Shown one piece after another: positions 25,610 through 33,883 of a stretch of 64,000 nt of DNA. The notes beneath the pieces were generated by a model. It had not been told where the DNA came from, did not search any database, and was given only the letters and a program-made list of their open reading frames with translations. This DNA comes from Suttonella indologenes (GTDB lineage Bacteria; Pseudomonadota; Gammaproteobacteria; Cardiobacteriales; Cardiobacteriaceae). Each line of letters opens with the position of its first letter. Positions within the stretch are counted from its first letter, which is position 1. The translations under genes and the position numbers were made by a program. Location: NCBI RefSeq assembly GCF_900460215.1, contig NZ_UHIA01000003.1, positions 561,001 through 625,000 on the forward strand, read 5' to 3'.

Positions 25610-26293
25610 TTAGGCTTTTTGCAGTTTCGTCCAATTATAGTAGCCGTAGGCGGAGTTCAGCAGATAGGCGATGTACATTAAATACATAGCCGGATTTTCC
25701 GCCCAGAGAATGATGGATAAAATATTGAGCGTAATCCATAAAATCCATTGTTCGCGGTAACGCAGTATCATCAGCAGCTGGGCGGCGACGGTAATCATGG
25801 TAGTCATGCCGTCCAGTCCTGTGGAGCTACCGCCCGCCGCCCGCAGCGCCAACACGAATAAGAAGGTGCTGACGGCAAGAGTAGCAATCAGGATAAGCCA
25901 GCCTTTGAGAGCGAGTTTTTTAGCGATAACCGCTTCGCCCGCGCCGTCTTTCTGCATATTGGCTTTCCAGACAAAATAGCCGATAAATTGCGCGGGGATA
26001 TAAACATAAAGCACAGTGTTCATTTCGCCCAGATAGTTGGCTTTCCACGCCACATAGAAATAGGTGTAGGCAAAGATAAGCCCGAAGAAGTAATTGCTGA
26101 TTTTGCCTTTACTGACAAATACGACACACAATATGCCGGCAATGCCCGAAATCATGGCAAGCCATGAGTCGGGCTGCAGGATAAAGGCGACGATTTGCGC
26201 GATGAGAAAGACGGCTAACCAAAACAATTCAAAGGGTTTCCAGCCGTCGCAGAGTTCTTTTTTGATGTATTGCAGAATAGTCGAAGGGTTCAT
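25610..26293 (-). CDS. pnuC: Nicotinamide riboside transporter PnuC
   Basis: 227 residues with about seven membrane helices. The PnuC signatures are visible: WLAMISGIAGILCVVFVSKGKISNYFFGLIFAYTYFYVAW, and ...REQWILWITLNILSIILW near the end. It imports nicotinamide riboside for NAD synthesis. The ATG at 26293 has AGGAG six bases upstream; an ATG 30 bases earlier lacks a site. I see no NadR-type or riboswitch structure in front of it. Confidence 0.92.
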   Translation of the reverse strand: MNPSTILQYIKKELCDGWKPFELFWLAVFLIAQIVAFILQPDSWLAMISGIAGILCVVFVSKGKISNYFFGLIFAYTYFYVAWKANYLGEMNTVLYVYIPAQFIGYFVWKANMQKDGAGEAVIAKKLALKGWLILIATLAVSTFLFVLALRAAGGSSTGLDGMTTMITVAAQLLMILRYREQWILWITLNILSIILWAENPAMYLMYIAYLLNSAYGYYNWTKLQKA

Positions 26294-26387
26294 ATGTGCT
26301 CCTGTGGGAAATAGAAGCGGCATCTTATGTTATCGGCAACTGCGAATGCAAGATTCCCATATTGAAGCGCTTCACTCAACATATCAA

Positions 26388-26627
26388 TCACGCCTGTCGT
26401 TCTTTGAGCAGGGCTTTGATTTCCGCCAGCTCCTGATGCAGGCGGGCGATGTCTTGCGCCGTCAGGGAAAGCGGTTCTACACTAGGCGTGATGACGGGCT
26501 GCGGATCTTCAATCGTGCCAGCGCTACTTTCATTGAGAAGAGCCAATGAGAATAAAGAGCTAAACCTTGGGCGCGAAAATAAAAGCGCCGAGTTGCCGCG
26601 CCAAGGCGCGATAGTGGTCTGTTGCAT
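26388..26627 (-). CDS. Small hypothetical protein with C-terminal helical segment
   Basis: 79 residues, not recognised. It has AGGGA four bases before ATG 26627. The last 25 residues (LTAQDIARLHQELAEIKALLKE) look like one amphipathic or coiled-coil helix; the first half is basic. It is on the same strand as pnuC, 94 bp upstream. It may be a real small gene, but with no recognised relatives the call is tentative. Confidence 0.4.
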   Translation of the reverse strand: MQQTTIAPWRGNSALLFSRPRFSSLFSLALLNESSAGTIEDPQPVITPSVEPLSLTAQDIARLHQELAEIKALLKERQA

Positions 26628-26654
26628 AGTGTCCCTGTGAAAAAAGCGGCATTG

Positions 26655-26759
26655 TATAGTCTCTTCAGATTAAAATGATACGCCTTAACACAACATATTG
26701 AAATGTTTTTCAATATGTTGAAAATTTTTATTGTCTCATTTTAATCTGAAGAAGCTATA
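26655..26759. mobile_element. 105-bp MITE-like element (family 2)
   Basis: Imperfect terminal inverted repeats of about 24 bp: TATAGTCTCTTCAGATTAAA on the left and, reversed from the right, TATAGCTTCTTCAGATTAAA. The centre forms its own hairpin (CAACATATTGAA with TTCAATATGTTG). It has no coding capacity. Ends in TA like family 1 but otherwise unrelated in sequence. Confidence 0.65.
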
Positions 26760-26812
26760 GCTTAAGCCGCCTATGACCGAGCGGCTGACATCTTGCAAAC
26801 CATTATCCGCCG

Positions 26813-27691
26813 CTATATTTCCGACAAATAATGCGCATCGCGCGCGGCTTTGGCGCGGCCGAAAATCCGCTCGATTGCCTCGCCGTCGCCTGCCGCCAAG
26901 AGTTGCTCGAATTGCTGCAAACGCTGGCGGTATTGCTGCAATAAGACGGCGATTTCCTGCGGATTGTGCAGGCAGATATCGCGCCACATCACGGGACTGC
27001 TGGAAGCGATGCGGGTAAAATCGCGAAAACCGCCCGCCGCATAGGAAAAAATCGCCTCATGCTGCAAATCCTGATCGAGCATATCGACCAACAGATACGC
27101 CAAAACATGCGGCAGATGGCTGGTCGCGCCCAAAATCGCATCATGTTCCGCCACCGACATTTGGCTAATCAAAGCCCCTGCGCTATGCCATAAACGGCTG
27201 ACCACGCCCAAAGCGCGGTTATCGGTCTGCGCCAAGGTCGTTAAAATCACTTTGCGGCGCAGGAACAAATCGCCGCTTGCCGCCGCAACGCCGCTTTTTT
27301 CCCGTCCCGCAATCGGATGTGCCGGCACGAAAAAGGGCGGCACGGTGCCGAATGCCTGTTCCACCGCGCTCAAGACAGAGGCCTTGGTGCTGCCCACATC
27401 GGTCATCACGACGGTTTCTTTCAGCGGCAATGCCGCCAATTGCTCACAGACGGCAAACAAAGCATCGACCGGCGTTGCCAAGACAATCACATCTGCCGCC
27501 GCCAAATCCGCCCACTGCGCCGGCGCATCAATCACGCCCAAATTCTGTGCCGCCGCCAAGGCTCGCGCATCATTATCCAGAGCGATAATCCGCTCCGCCG
27601 CCTGCGCCTGACGCAATGCCAAAGCCAATGAACCGCCGATTAAGCCGATACCAATAAAGGCAACCGTGCCTAAATTACCATTATTGCTCAT
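26813..27691 (-). CDS. tyrA: Prephenate (or arogenate) dehydrogenase
   Basis: 292 residues with an N-terminal NAD-binding fold (GIGLIGGSLALALR) and the TyrA motifs TDVGSTKASV, FVPAHPIAGREKSGV and GATSHLPHVLAYLLV. There is no fused chorismate mutase domain. It makes hydroxyphenylpyruvate (or tyrosine) in tyrosine synthesis. Its start overlaps the upstream NYN gene by 11 bases. Confidence 0.93.
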   Translation of the reverse strand: MSNNGNLGTVAFIGIGLIGGSLALALRQAQAAERIIALDNDARALAAAQNLGVIDAPAQWADLAAADVIVLATPVDALFAVCEQLAALPLKETVVMTDVGSTKASVLSAVEQAFGTVPPFFVPAHPIAGREKSGVAAASGDLFLRRKVILTTLAQTDNRALGVVSRLWHSAGALISQMSVAEHDAILGATSHLPHVLAYLLVDMLDQDLQHEAIFSYAAGGFRDFTRIASSSPVMWRDICLHNPQEIAVLLQQYRQRLQQFEQLLAAGDGEAIERIFGRAKAARDAHYLSEI

Positions 27692-28652
27692 CTTTTTTCT
27701 CTTCTAACGATATGCTGACTCTGCCGTTTTCCACTTTGGCGCGATGCATTTTTTCAAGCAATTCGTTTAAATCCGCAAAGCCGTAGGCGGCAATATCCAG
27801 ACGCGGCTGAAGGTATTTTTCCATAGTGGCGATATCCGCCCGCCCGTTCTTATCTGCAAATTTCTGATGTGCTTCGATAATTTTAGGAATAAAATCCGAC
27901 CAAGGAATTTTTCGGAAATACATCTGGCTGCGGTTATTATCATCATAGCGGTGCTGCACCCCTTCCAAGGCTTTTAGCATAGAAGAGAGCTTTACATAGC
28001 CATAACTGCGCGGATCAAAATCACTATGTGTTTGATTTAAATAGTTGCCGATCCGTGCTACTGATGACCAGCTGCTGTCTTCGGCAGTATTTTTTAGAGC
28101 CTGAAAAAGCAAGGATTTTAATCCGCCTTCAATAGGTTGCCGAGTGATCGGTGCATTGGCAGCAGTTTCCGGTAATACTGGGGGCGCTATTACCGCCTGT
28201 GCGACAGAATTTAGTGTTGGCTGCAAATTTTCCACATAAACAAACTTATCGCAGGCATTGCGAAACGCCTCGGGAGTTGATTTTTTACCCAAGCCATACA
28301 CCGTCAGCCCCGCTGAACGGATACGCGATGCCAAGGGTGTAAAATCGCTGTCGCTCGATACCAAACAGAATCCGTCAAATGTCCCGCTATAAAGCAGATC
28401 CATCGCATCAATAATCAGCCCCATATCGGTAGCATCTTTACCTTTGGTATAGGCAAATTGCTGCATAGGAACAATGGCATATTTCAATAGAATTTTCTGC
28501 CAGCCGCCAAGTGTGGGGCTGCTCCAGTCGCCATATATGCGCTTTACGCTGGCGATGCCATATTTAGCAATTTCGGCAAACATTTCCTCCGCTACTGCGG
28601 CAGAGGCATTATCGGCATCAATTAATACCGCTAACTTTTGCTGTTTTTCCAT
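27681..28652 (-). CDS. NYN-domain (PIN-like) putative RNase with C-terminal LOTUS/OST-HTH-like domain
   Basis: 323 residues. The N-terminal NYN domain has the acidic residues of PIN-like nucleases: LIDADNAS, KDATDMGLIIDAMDLLY, and LVSSDSDFTPLASRIR. After a linker, residues about 180-250 (LKSLLFQALKNT...SSWSSVARIGNYLNQ...DPRSYGYVKLSSMLKAL) resemble an OST-HTH/LOTUS RNA-binding domain. Such proteins are thought to act on RNA. It is locked between pheA (no gap) and tyrA (11-base overlap), so it is made from the same message. Why an RNA-related gene sits there is unclear. Confidence 0.82.
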   Translation of the reverse strand: MEKQQKLAVLIDADNASAAVAEEMFAEIAKYGIASVKRIYGDWSSPTLGGWQKILLKYAIVPMQQFAYTKGKDATDMGLIIDAMDLLYSGTFDGFCLVSSDSDFTPLASRIRSAGLTVYGLGKKSTPEAFRNACDKFVYVENLQPTLNSVAQAVIAPPVLPETAANAPITRQPIEGGLKSLLFQALKNTAEDSSWSSVARIGNYLNQTHSDFDPRSYGYVKLSSMLKALEGVQHRYDDNNRSQMYFRKIPWSDFIPKIIEAHQKFADKNGRADIATMEKYLQPRLDIAAYGFADLNELLEKMHRAKVENGRVSISLEEKKDEQ

Positions 28653-29729
28653 CTATCCCGCCTTCGGATAACTGCCCAAAATCCGAAACAAACTCGCCTG
28701 ATCGCGGATTTCGGCAAACAATGCTTGCATTTCGGGCGCATTCTGATGCCCTTCCAAATCAATGAAAAAAACATATTCCCACATGCCCTGCTTGCTGGGG
28801 CGGGATTCGATGCGCGTCATATTGACATTGTGCCGCCCAATCGGTTCAAGCAATTTGTACAGCAAACCAGGGCGGTTATGCGAGGAAACCAAAATCGAGG
28901 TTTTATCATTGCCGCTGCTCTCGATAAATTGCCGCCCGATGACTAAAAAGCGCGTGGTATTGCTGCTATTGTCTTCAATATGGGTATAGCGGACAGGCAA
29001 TTCATACAATTCCGCCGCCATTTTCCCTGCAATCGCTGCGCTATGGCGTTCTTTTGCCGCGCGTTTCGCCGCCTCCGCATTGCTGCCCACCATCACGGTT
29101 TCCACATTGGGCAGATTCTCCGCCAGCCATACGCGGCATTGCGCCAAAGATTGGCTGTGGGAATACACCACTTTCACCGCCTCCAAATGCTCCTCATGCG
29201 TGAGCAGATTCTGCTCGATGCGCAGCAGCACTTCCCCGCAAATATTGAGCGGCGAAAGTGCCAGCGTGTCTAAGGTATGCGTTACCATGCCTTCGGTAGA
29301 ATTTTCCACCGGCACCACGCCGTATTGGCAATCGCCCGTCTCCACCGCCTTAAACACTTCCTCAATGCTACGCTTGGCATTGGTCGTCACGGAATGCCCG
29401 AATTGTTTTAAAGCCGCCGCCTGCGTAAACGTGCCTTCCGGCCCGAGATAAGCGATATTGAGCGGCAATTCCAATGCCAAGCAGGCGGACATAATCTCGC
29501 GGAACAGGCGCGCCACCTCCGCATCGGGCAAAGGCCCCTGATTCAAGGCTTGCAAACGGTTGAGCACCTGCCGCTCGCGCTCGGGGCGGTAAAAGACGAT
29601 ATTATCGCCCTCTTCGGCTTTTTTCACCTCACCCACCGCCTGCGCGCATTGGGCGCGTTGCGATAATTTGGCAAGAATCTCTTGGTCTAGCGCATCAATC
29701 TGCGCCCGTAGTTCCGCTAAGGTTTTCAT
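28653..29729 (-). CDS. pheA: Bifunctional chorismate mutase / prephenate dehydratase (P-protein)
   Basis: About 358 residues in three parts: an AroQ-type chorismate mutase (LRAQIDALDQEILAKLSQRAQCAQAVGEVK), the prephenate dehydratase domain (YLGPEGTFTQAAALKQFG, VPVENSTEGMV, NTTRFLVIG), and a C-terminal ACT domain (RPGLLYKLLEPIGRHNVNMTRIESRPSK) for feedback by phenylalanine. I favour ATG 29729 (GAAGAG upstream); an ATG 30 bases earlier would add ten residues. First gene of pheA-NYN-tyrA. Confidence 0.94.
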   Translation of the reverse strand: MKTLAELRAQIDALDQEILAKLSQRAQCAQAVGEVKKAEEGDNIVFYRPERERQVLNRLQALNQGPLPDAEVARLFREIMSACLALELPLNIAYLGPEGTFTQAAALKQFGHSVTTNAKRSIEEVFKAVETGDCQYGVVPVENSTEGMVTHTLDTLALSPLNICGEVLLRIEQNLLTHEEHLEAVKVVYSHSQSLAQCRVWLAENLPNVETVMVGSNAEAAKRAAKERHSAAIAGKMAAELYELPVRYTHIEDNSSNTTRFLVIGRQFIESSGNDKTSILVSSHNRPGLLYKLLEPIGRHNVNMTRIESRPSKQGMWEYVFFIDLEGHQNAPEMQALFAEIRDQASLFRILGSYPKAG

Positions 29730-29869
29730 TGGCTCTTCATGGATGGTGGAAAAGGGCATCTTAGCGCATTCGCCGTAATAAAGCAGGGTTTATCGCGCGG
29801 CAATTTCTATTCTGAAACACACAAATTTTTATCAAAGCGCTTGCGAAAAATCCTACGGCAGTTTATATT

Positions 29870-29909
29870 TTTTACATATGTTTAAGAGTAATCTTTTACA
29901 TATGTAAAA
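29870..29909. promoter_or_regulatory. Pair of palindromic operators upstream of the deo operon
   Basis: TTTTACATATGTAAAA at 29894-29909 is a perfect 16-bp palindrome. TTTTACATATGTTTAA at 29870-29885 is a near copy, with centres 24 bp apart. They lie 36-76 bp before deoC in the pheA-deoC divergent region. The SorC-type regulator encoded at the end of the operon is the natural candidate to bind them; this is inference. Confidence 0.65.
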
Positions 29910-29945
29910 ATCAACCCTAAGCACACGTTTTATCTGGAGAAAATT

Positions 29946-30611
29946 ATGAGCAAAAGCAAATTCATCGACCATACCCTGCTGGCAGCCAAAGCCACTCAAG
30001 CCCAAATCGAGCAATTATGCCAAGAAGCCCTGCAACATGATTTTTGTTCCGTCTGCGTCAATCCCTTTTGGGTCAGCTTTGCCAAGCAACGTCTGCAAGG
30101 CAGCGATGTAAAAGTCTGCACGGTCATCGGCTTTCCTTTGGGTGCGAACACCAGCAGCCTCAAAGCCTTTGAAACGGAAGAAGCCGTCAAAAACGGCGCG
30201 GACGAAGTCGATATGGTCATGAATATCGGCTTGGCAAAAGCCGGTGATTGGGCGGGCGTTGAAGCGGATATGAAAGCCGTCGTACAAGCCGCTAACGGCG
30301 CATTGGTGAAAGTCATTTTAGAAACCTGCCTGCTCAGCGAAGAAGAAATCCGTCGCGCCTGCCAAGCGGCGGTAGCGGCGAAAGTCGATTTCGTCAAAAC
30401 CTCCACAGGCTTTTCCAGCGGCGGCGCTACTGTCGAAGCAGTGAAATTGATGCGCGAATGCGTGGGCGCGGACATCGGCGTTAAAGCCTCCGGCGGCATT
30501 CGCAGCGCAGAAGATTTCGCGACAATGATTGCGGCTGGTGCGAACCGCATCGGTGCATCTGCCGGCGTGGCATTATTGGGCGGAGAAGGAGGAACAGGTC
30601 ATGATTATTAG
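29946..30611 (+). CDS. deoC: Deoxyribose-phosphate aldolase
   Basis: 221 residues of the short (DERA class I) type. VKVILETCLL and the Schiff-base lysine in DFVKTSTGFSSGGAT are present, followed by GVKASGGIRS. It splits deoxyribose-5-phosphate into glyceraldehyde-3-phosphate and acetaldehyde. First gene of a five-gene deoxyribose operon, with GGAGAA as ribosome site. Its last 11 bases overlap the permease gene. Confidence 0.96.
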   Translation: MSKSKFIDHTLLAAKATQAQIEQLCQEALQHDFCSVCVNPFWVSFAKQRLQGSDVKVCTVIGFPLGANTSSLKAFETEEAVKNGADEVDMVMNIGLAKAGDWAGVEADMKAVVQAANGALVKVILETCLLSEEEIRRACQAAVAAKVDFVKTSTGFSSGGATVEAVKLMRECVGADIGVKASGGIRSAEDFATMIAAGANRIGASAGVALLGGEGGTGHDY

Positions 30612-31917
30612 AGCTAATGTTGAGCAATTACCGGACGGCTATCTCAATCGCACCCCATTGTTTCAATACATTTTGTTATCGATTTGTTTTCCGATGTGGG
30701 GTATTGCCGCGAGTTTGAACGATATTTTGATTACGCAGTTCAAATCGATTTTTACCCTGTCGGATTTTGCTTCCGCTTTTGTGCAAAGCGCTTTTTACGG
30801 CGGATATTTCTTGCTCGCCATTCCCGCCAGTCGGGTAATTCGCAAATGGAGCTATAAACTCAGTATCTTAATCGGCTTAAGTTGCTATATCGGCGGTTGC
30901 ATGCTCTTTTTCCCCGCCTCGCATATGGCGACTTATTCCGTTTTCTTAGCGGCTTTATTTGCCATCGCAGTGGGCTTGTCTTTCTTGGAAACCTCTTGCA
31001 ACACCTACTCCTCCATGATCGGACCCAAAGAAAAAGCTACTTTGCGCCTCAATATCTCGCAAACTTTCTATCCCATCGGCTCTATCTGTGGCATTTTGCT
31101 CGGCAAATATCTGATCTTCACTGACGGCGATGCCCTGCACAAACAAATGGAGGCTTTAGAAGGCGAGGCGCAGCGCCAATTTGCCGCCGAGATGTTGCAA
31201 CGCACTTTGCAGCCTTATCAATTTATCATCATGGTCTTGCTGCTGCTGTTGGCGGTGGTGGCGATTACGCAGTTTCCGCGTTGCAAACCCTTGGATCATG
31301 ACGCGCATGAATCCAAAGCCAGCATCAGCGAAACCTTAAGCTATCTCGCCGGCAACCGCCGCTTTAAACGCGGCATTATGACGCAATTCCTTTATGTGGG
31401 CATGCAGACAGCCGTATGGTCCTTTACCATTCGATTGGCATTGCAAATCGACAGCAGCCTGAATGAGCGCGTGGCGTCCAATTATATGGTGTGGGCTTTC
31501 GTCGGCTTTTTCCTCGGCAAATTCCTCGCCAATATTCTGATGACCAAATTCAACGAAGATAAAGTCTTAATGAGCTATTCCCTCTTAGGGTCTTTAGCTT
31601 TGCTCTATGTGATTTGCGTGCCTAATATGAGCGCCGTATGGGCGGCGATTTTCGTTTCCGCCATGTTCGGACCTTGCTGGGCAACTATTTATGCCCGCTC
31701 TTTGGATGCCATCAGCGACAAACGCCATACGGAAACCGGCGGCGCGGTTATCGTGATGTCGATTATCGGCGGTGCGGTCGTGCCGGTAGTTCAAGGTTTT
31801 GTTTCCGACAGCTTAGGCTCAATGCAATTGGCATTTGCCGTATCTTTGCTGTGTTTTATCGCGGTAGGGCTATATTTTTACCAAGAATACCGCCTCAGCC
31901 GTTCTGCTTTGAATTAA
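30601..31917 (+). CDS. deoP: Deoxyribose permease, FucP-like MFS transporter
   Basis: 438 residues with about 12 membrane segments. It has the FucP-type pattern of sugar:proton symporters: QSAFYGGYFLLAIPASRVIRKWSYK, LETSCNTYSSMIGP and FFLGKFLANILM. The ATG at 30601 overlaps deoC by 11 bases with GGAGGAACAGGTC upstream, which supports coupling. Its place between deoC and deoK and its likeness to Salmonella DeoP make deoxyribose the likely substrate. Confidence 0.85.
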   Translation: MIIRANVEQLPDGYLNRTPLFQYILLSICFPMWGIAASLNDILITQFKSIFTLSDFASAFVQSAFYGGYFLLAIPASRVIRKWSYKLSILIGLSCYIGGCMLFFPASHMATYSVFLAALFAIAVGLSFLETSCNTYSSMIGPKEKATLRLNISQTFYPIGSICGILLGKYLIFTDGDALHKQMEALEGEAQRQFAAEMLQRTLQPYQFIIMVLLLLLAVVAITQFPRCKPLDHDAHESKASISETLSYLAGNRRFKRGIMTQFLYVGMQTAVWSFTIRLALQIDSSLNERVASNYMVWAFVGFFLGKFLANILMTKFNEDKVLMSYSLLGSLALLYVICVPNMSAVWAAIFVSAMFGPCWATIYARSLDAISDKRHTETGGAVIVMSIIGGAVVPVVQGFVSDSLGSMQLAFAVSLLCFIAVGLYFYQEYRLSRSALN

Positions 31918-31929
31918 AAGGAGTGAATC

Positions 31930-32949
31930 ATGTATCGTTTGCACCTGTATCCGGAACTCTTCAAAACACAAGAACAAATCATTGTGCAATCGGAAAAATT
32001 TTCCGTCAGCACAAAACGTTACCCGCAAGACATTGCCGGCTTGACCATTCGAAATTCGCGCGGTTACATCGAAATCCTGCCCTTTATGGGACAAATGATT
32101 TGGAATGCGGTCTTTGACGGACATTCTCTGCGCATGGGCAATATGTTTGATAAACCGCAGCGCGCTCAGGAAATCGTCGATACTTACGGCTGCTTTGCCT
32201 TCCATTCCGGCTTGTTAAGCGGCGGCTGCCCTGCCCCCGAAGACAACCATCCGCTGCACGGAGAATTTCCCTGCGCGGCAATGGACTGCGCCTATTTATG
32301 CATCGACGGCGAGCGCATCAAGCTAGTCAGCGAATATGAATATGTACGCGGTTTCGGGCACCATTACCGCGCCTGTCCCTCCGTCAGTCTTGCCGCCGAC
32401 TGCGCGCGCTTCGACATCAATATGCAGGTAGAAAACCTCTCTGCCTATCAAAAAATGCCGTTGATTTATATGTGCCATATGAACTACGCCTATATCGACA
32501 AGGCCGTCATGCGGCAAAATATTCCCGACGACGCCCTGCAATTGCGCCGCAGCATTCCGGCGCACCTGCATCCGACTCCTGAATGGCAAGCCTTCAACGA
32601 AGCCATTTTGCAGGGCGGCATTGATGCCAATGTGTTGGACAAAACGCAATGCTACGATCCGGAAATCGTCTATTTCGCCGATAATCTGCCGCAATACGGC
32701 GAGATGATGGAATTTGAATTGCAGTATCCCGACAATGGCACTGCCTTTAGCACGCGCTTTTCCAGCCGGGAATTCCCACACGCCACACGCTGGATTTTGC
32801 ACAATCCCGATCAAAAAGTCGCCGCTTTTGTGCTGCCTGCTACCGCACGCCCCGAAGGCTACAAAGCCGCTGAAGCGGCAGGCACATTGCAATGGCTCGA
32901 AGCCGGCGAAAGCCGCCGCTTCAGCGTTAACACCGGAATTAAGGAGTAA
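31930..32949 (+). CDS. deoX: DUF4432 aldose-1-epimerase-like protein (DeoX-like)
   Basis: 339 residues related to sugar mutarotases. It has RGYIEILPFMGQMIWNAVFDG, the GLLSGGCPAPEDNHPLHGEFPCA block with the likely catalytic His, and MCHMNYAYID. The same gene (deoX) accompanies deoK and deoP in Salmonella. A role as deoxyribose mutarotase, giving the anomer used by the kinase, is plausible but inferred. It begins 12 bp after the permease with AAAAGGAG. Confidence 0.8.
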   Translation: MYRLHLYPELFKTQEQIIVQSEKFSVSTKRYPQDIAGLTIRNSRGYIEILPFMGQMIWNAVFDGHSLRMGNMFDKPQRAQEIVDTYGCFAFHSGLLSGGCPAPEDNHPLHGEFPCAAMDCAYLCIDGERIKLVSEYEYVRGFGHHYRACPSVSLAADCARFDINMQVENLSAYQKMPLIYMCHMNYAYIDKAVMRQNIPDDALQLRRSIPAHLHPTPEWQAFNEAILQGGIDANVLDKTQCYDPEIVYFADNLPQYGEMMEFELQYPDNGTAFSTRFSSREFPHATRWILHNPDQKVAAFVLPATARPEGYKAAEAAGTLQWLEAGESRRFSVNTGIKE

Positions 32950-32951
32950 TC

Positions 32952-33881
32952 ATGGATATTGCCGTTATCGGTTCGAATATGGTCGATCTCATTTCTTACA
33001 TCACGCGTATGCCGGCGGAGGGCGAAACCATCGAAGCCCCCGATTTTAAAATGGGCTGCGGCGGAAAAGGCGCCAATCAGGCAGTTGCTGCCGCCAAATT
33101 AGGCGCAAAAGTTCTGATGCTGACCCGCGTCGGCAATGACGTTTTTGCCGACAATACCATTGAAAATTTTCGCAAACACGGTATCGATACCCGCTACATC
33201 TTAAAAAGCGAAGCCTCCAGCGGTGTCGCCCCTATCTTTGTCGATCCGGAATCGCGCAATGCGATTATCATCGTAAAAGGTGCGAATAATCTGCTCAGTC
33301 CGGCGGATATCGAAAACGCGGAAGAAGACATCCTCAAATGCAAACTGATTGTGCTGCAACTGGAAATTCCTACGGAAACCGTCTATGCCGCGATTCGTTT
33401 CGGGCAAAAGCACAACATCCCCGTCTTGCTCAATCCCGCTCCCGCCCAACCGGATTTGATACTGGAACAAGTCAAAAGCTGCGAATTCATCATTCCCAAT
33501 GAAAGCGAACTTTCCTTGCTCACAGGCATGCCGGTCGATAATGAAGACGACATCAAAAACGCCGCCCATGCCCTACATCGCGCCGGCGTGAAAAACGTCA
33601 TCGTTACCCTCGGCGCAAAAGGCGCTTTATGGATTGACGGACAGGGGCAGGAACGGCGTTTTGCCGCCGTCACGGTCAAAGCGCAGGACAGCACCGGCGC
33701 AGGCGATGCCTTTATCGGCTGCTTTTCCCATGTTTATGTGAAAACGGGCGATATTGCGCAAGCCATCGAAGCCGCCAACCGCTATGCCGCGGACTCCGTT
33801 ACCCGCCTAGGCACGCAAAGCTCCTACCACGAGCGCGCCGCCTTTGTTGCCGACTATCCCGCATTAGCCGCCATCGTCTGA
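32952..33881 (+). CDS. deoK: Deoxyribokinase, PfkB family
   Basis: 309 residues of the ribokinase fold: KMGCGGKGANQAVAAAKLGA near the start, LNPAPA and IIPNESELSLLTG in the middle, and the catalytic DSTGAGDAFIGCF (Asp base). It is close to ribokinase, but the operon (deoC, permease, mutarotase) argues for deoxyribose. It starts 2 bp after deoX and is followed by the regulator after 2 bp. Confidence 0.9.
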   Translation: MDIAVIGSNMVDLISYITRMPAEGETIEAPDFKMGCGGKGANQAVAAAKLGAKVLMLTRVGNDVFADNTIENFRKHGIDTRYILKSEASSGVAPIFVDPESRNAIIIVKGANNLLSPADIENAEEDILKCKLIVLQLEIPTETVYAAIRFGQKHNIPVLLNPAPAQPDLILEQVKSCEFIIPNESELSLLTGMPVDNEDDIKNAAHALHRAGVKNVIVTLGAKGALWIDGQGQERRFAAVTVKAQDSTGAGDAFIGCFSHVYVKTGDIAQAIEAANRYAADSVTRLGTQSSYHERAAFVADYPALAAIV

Positions 33882-33883
33882 GC

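Noticed and set aside
26294..26400. Riboswitch or NAD-related element before pnuC
   Set aside because: The space before pnuC is short and shows no conserved stems that I recognise.
29831..29850. Possible LacI-type operator (TCAAAGCGCTTGCGA) before deoC
   Set aside because: Only partly symmetric and single; the TTTTACATATGTAAAA pair is the better candidate.
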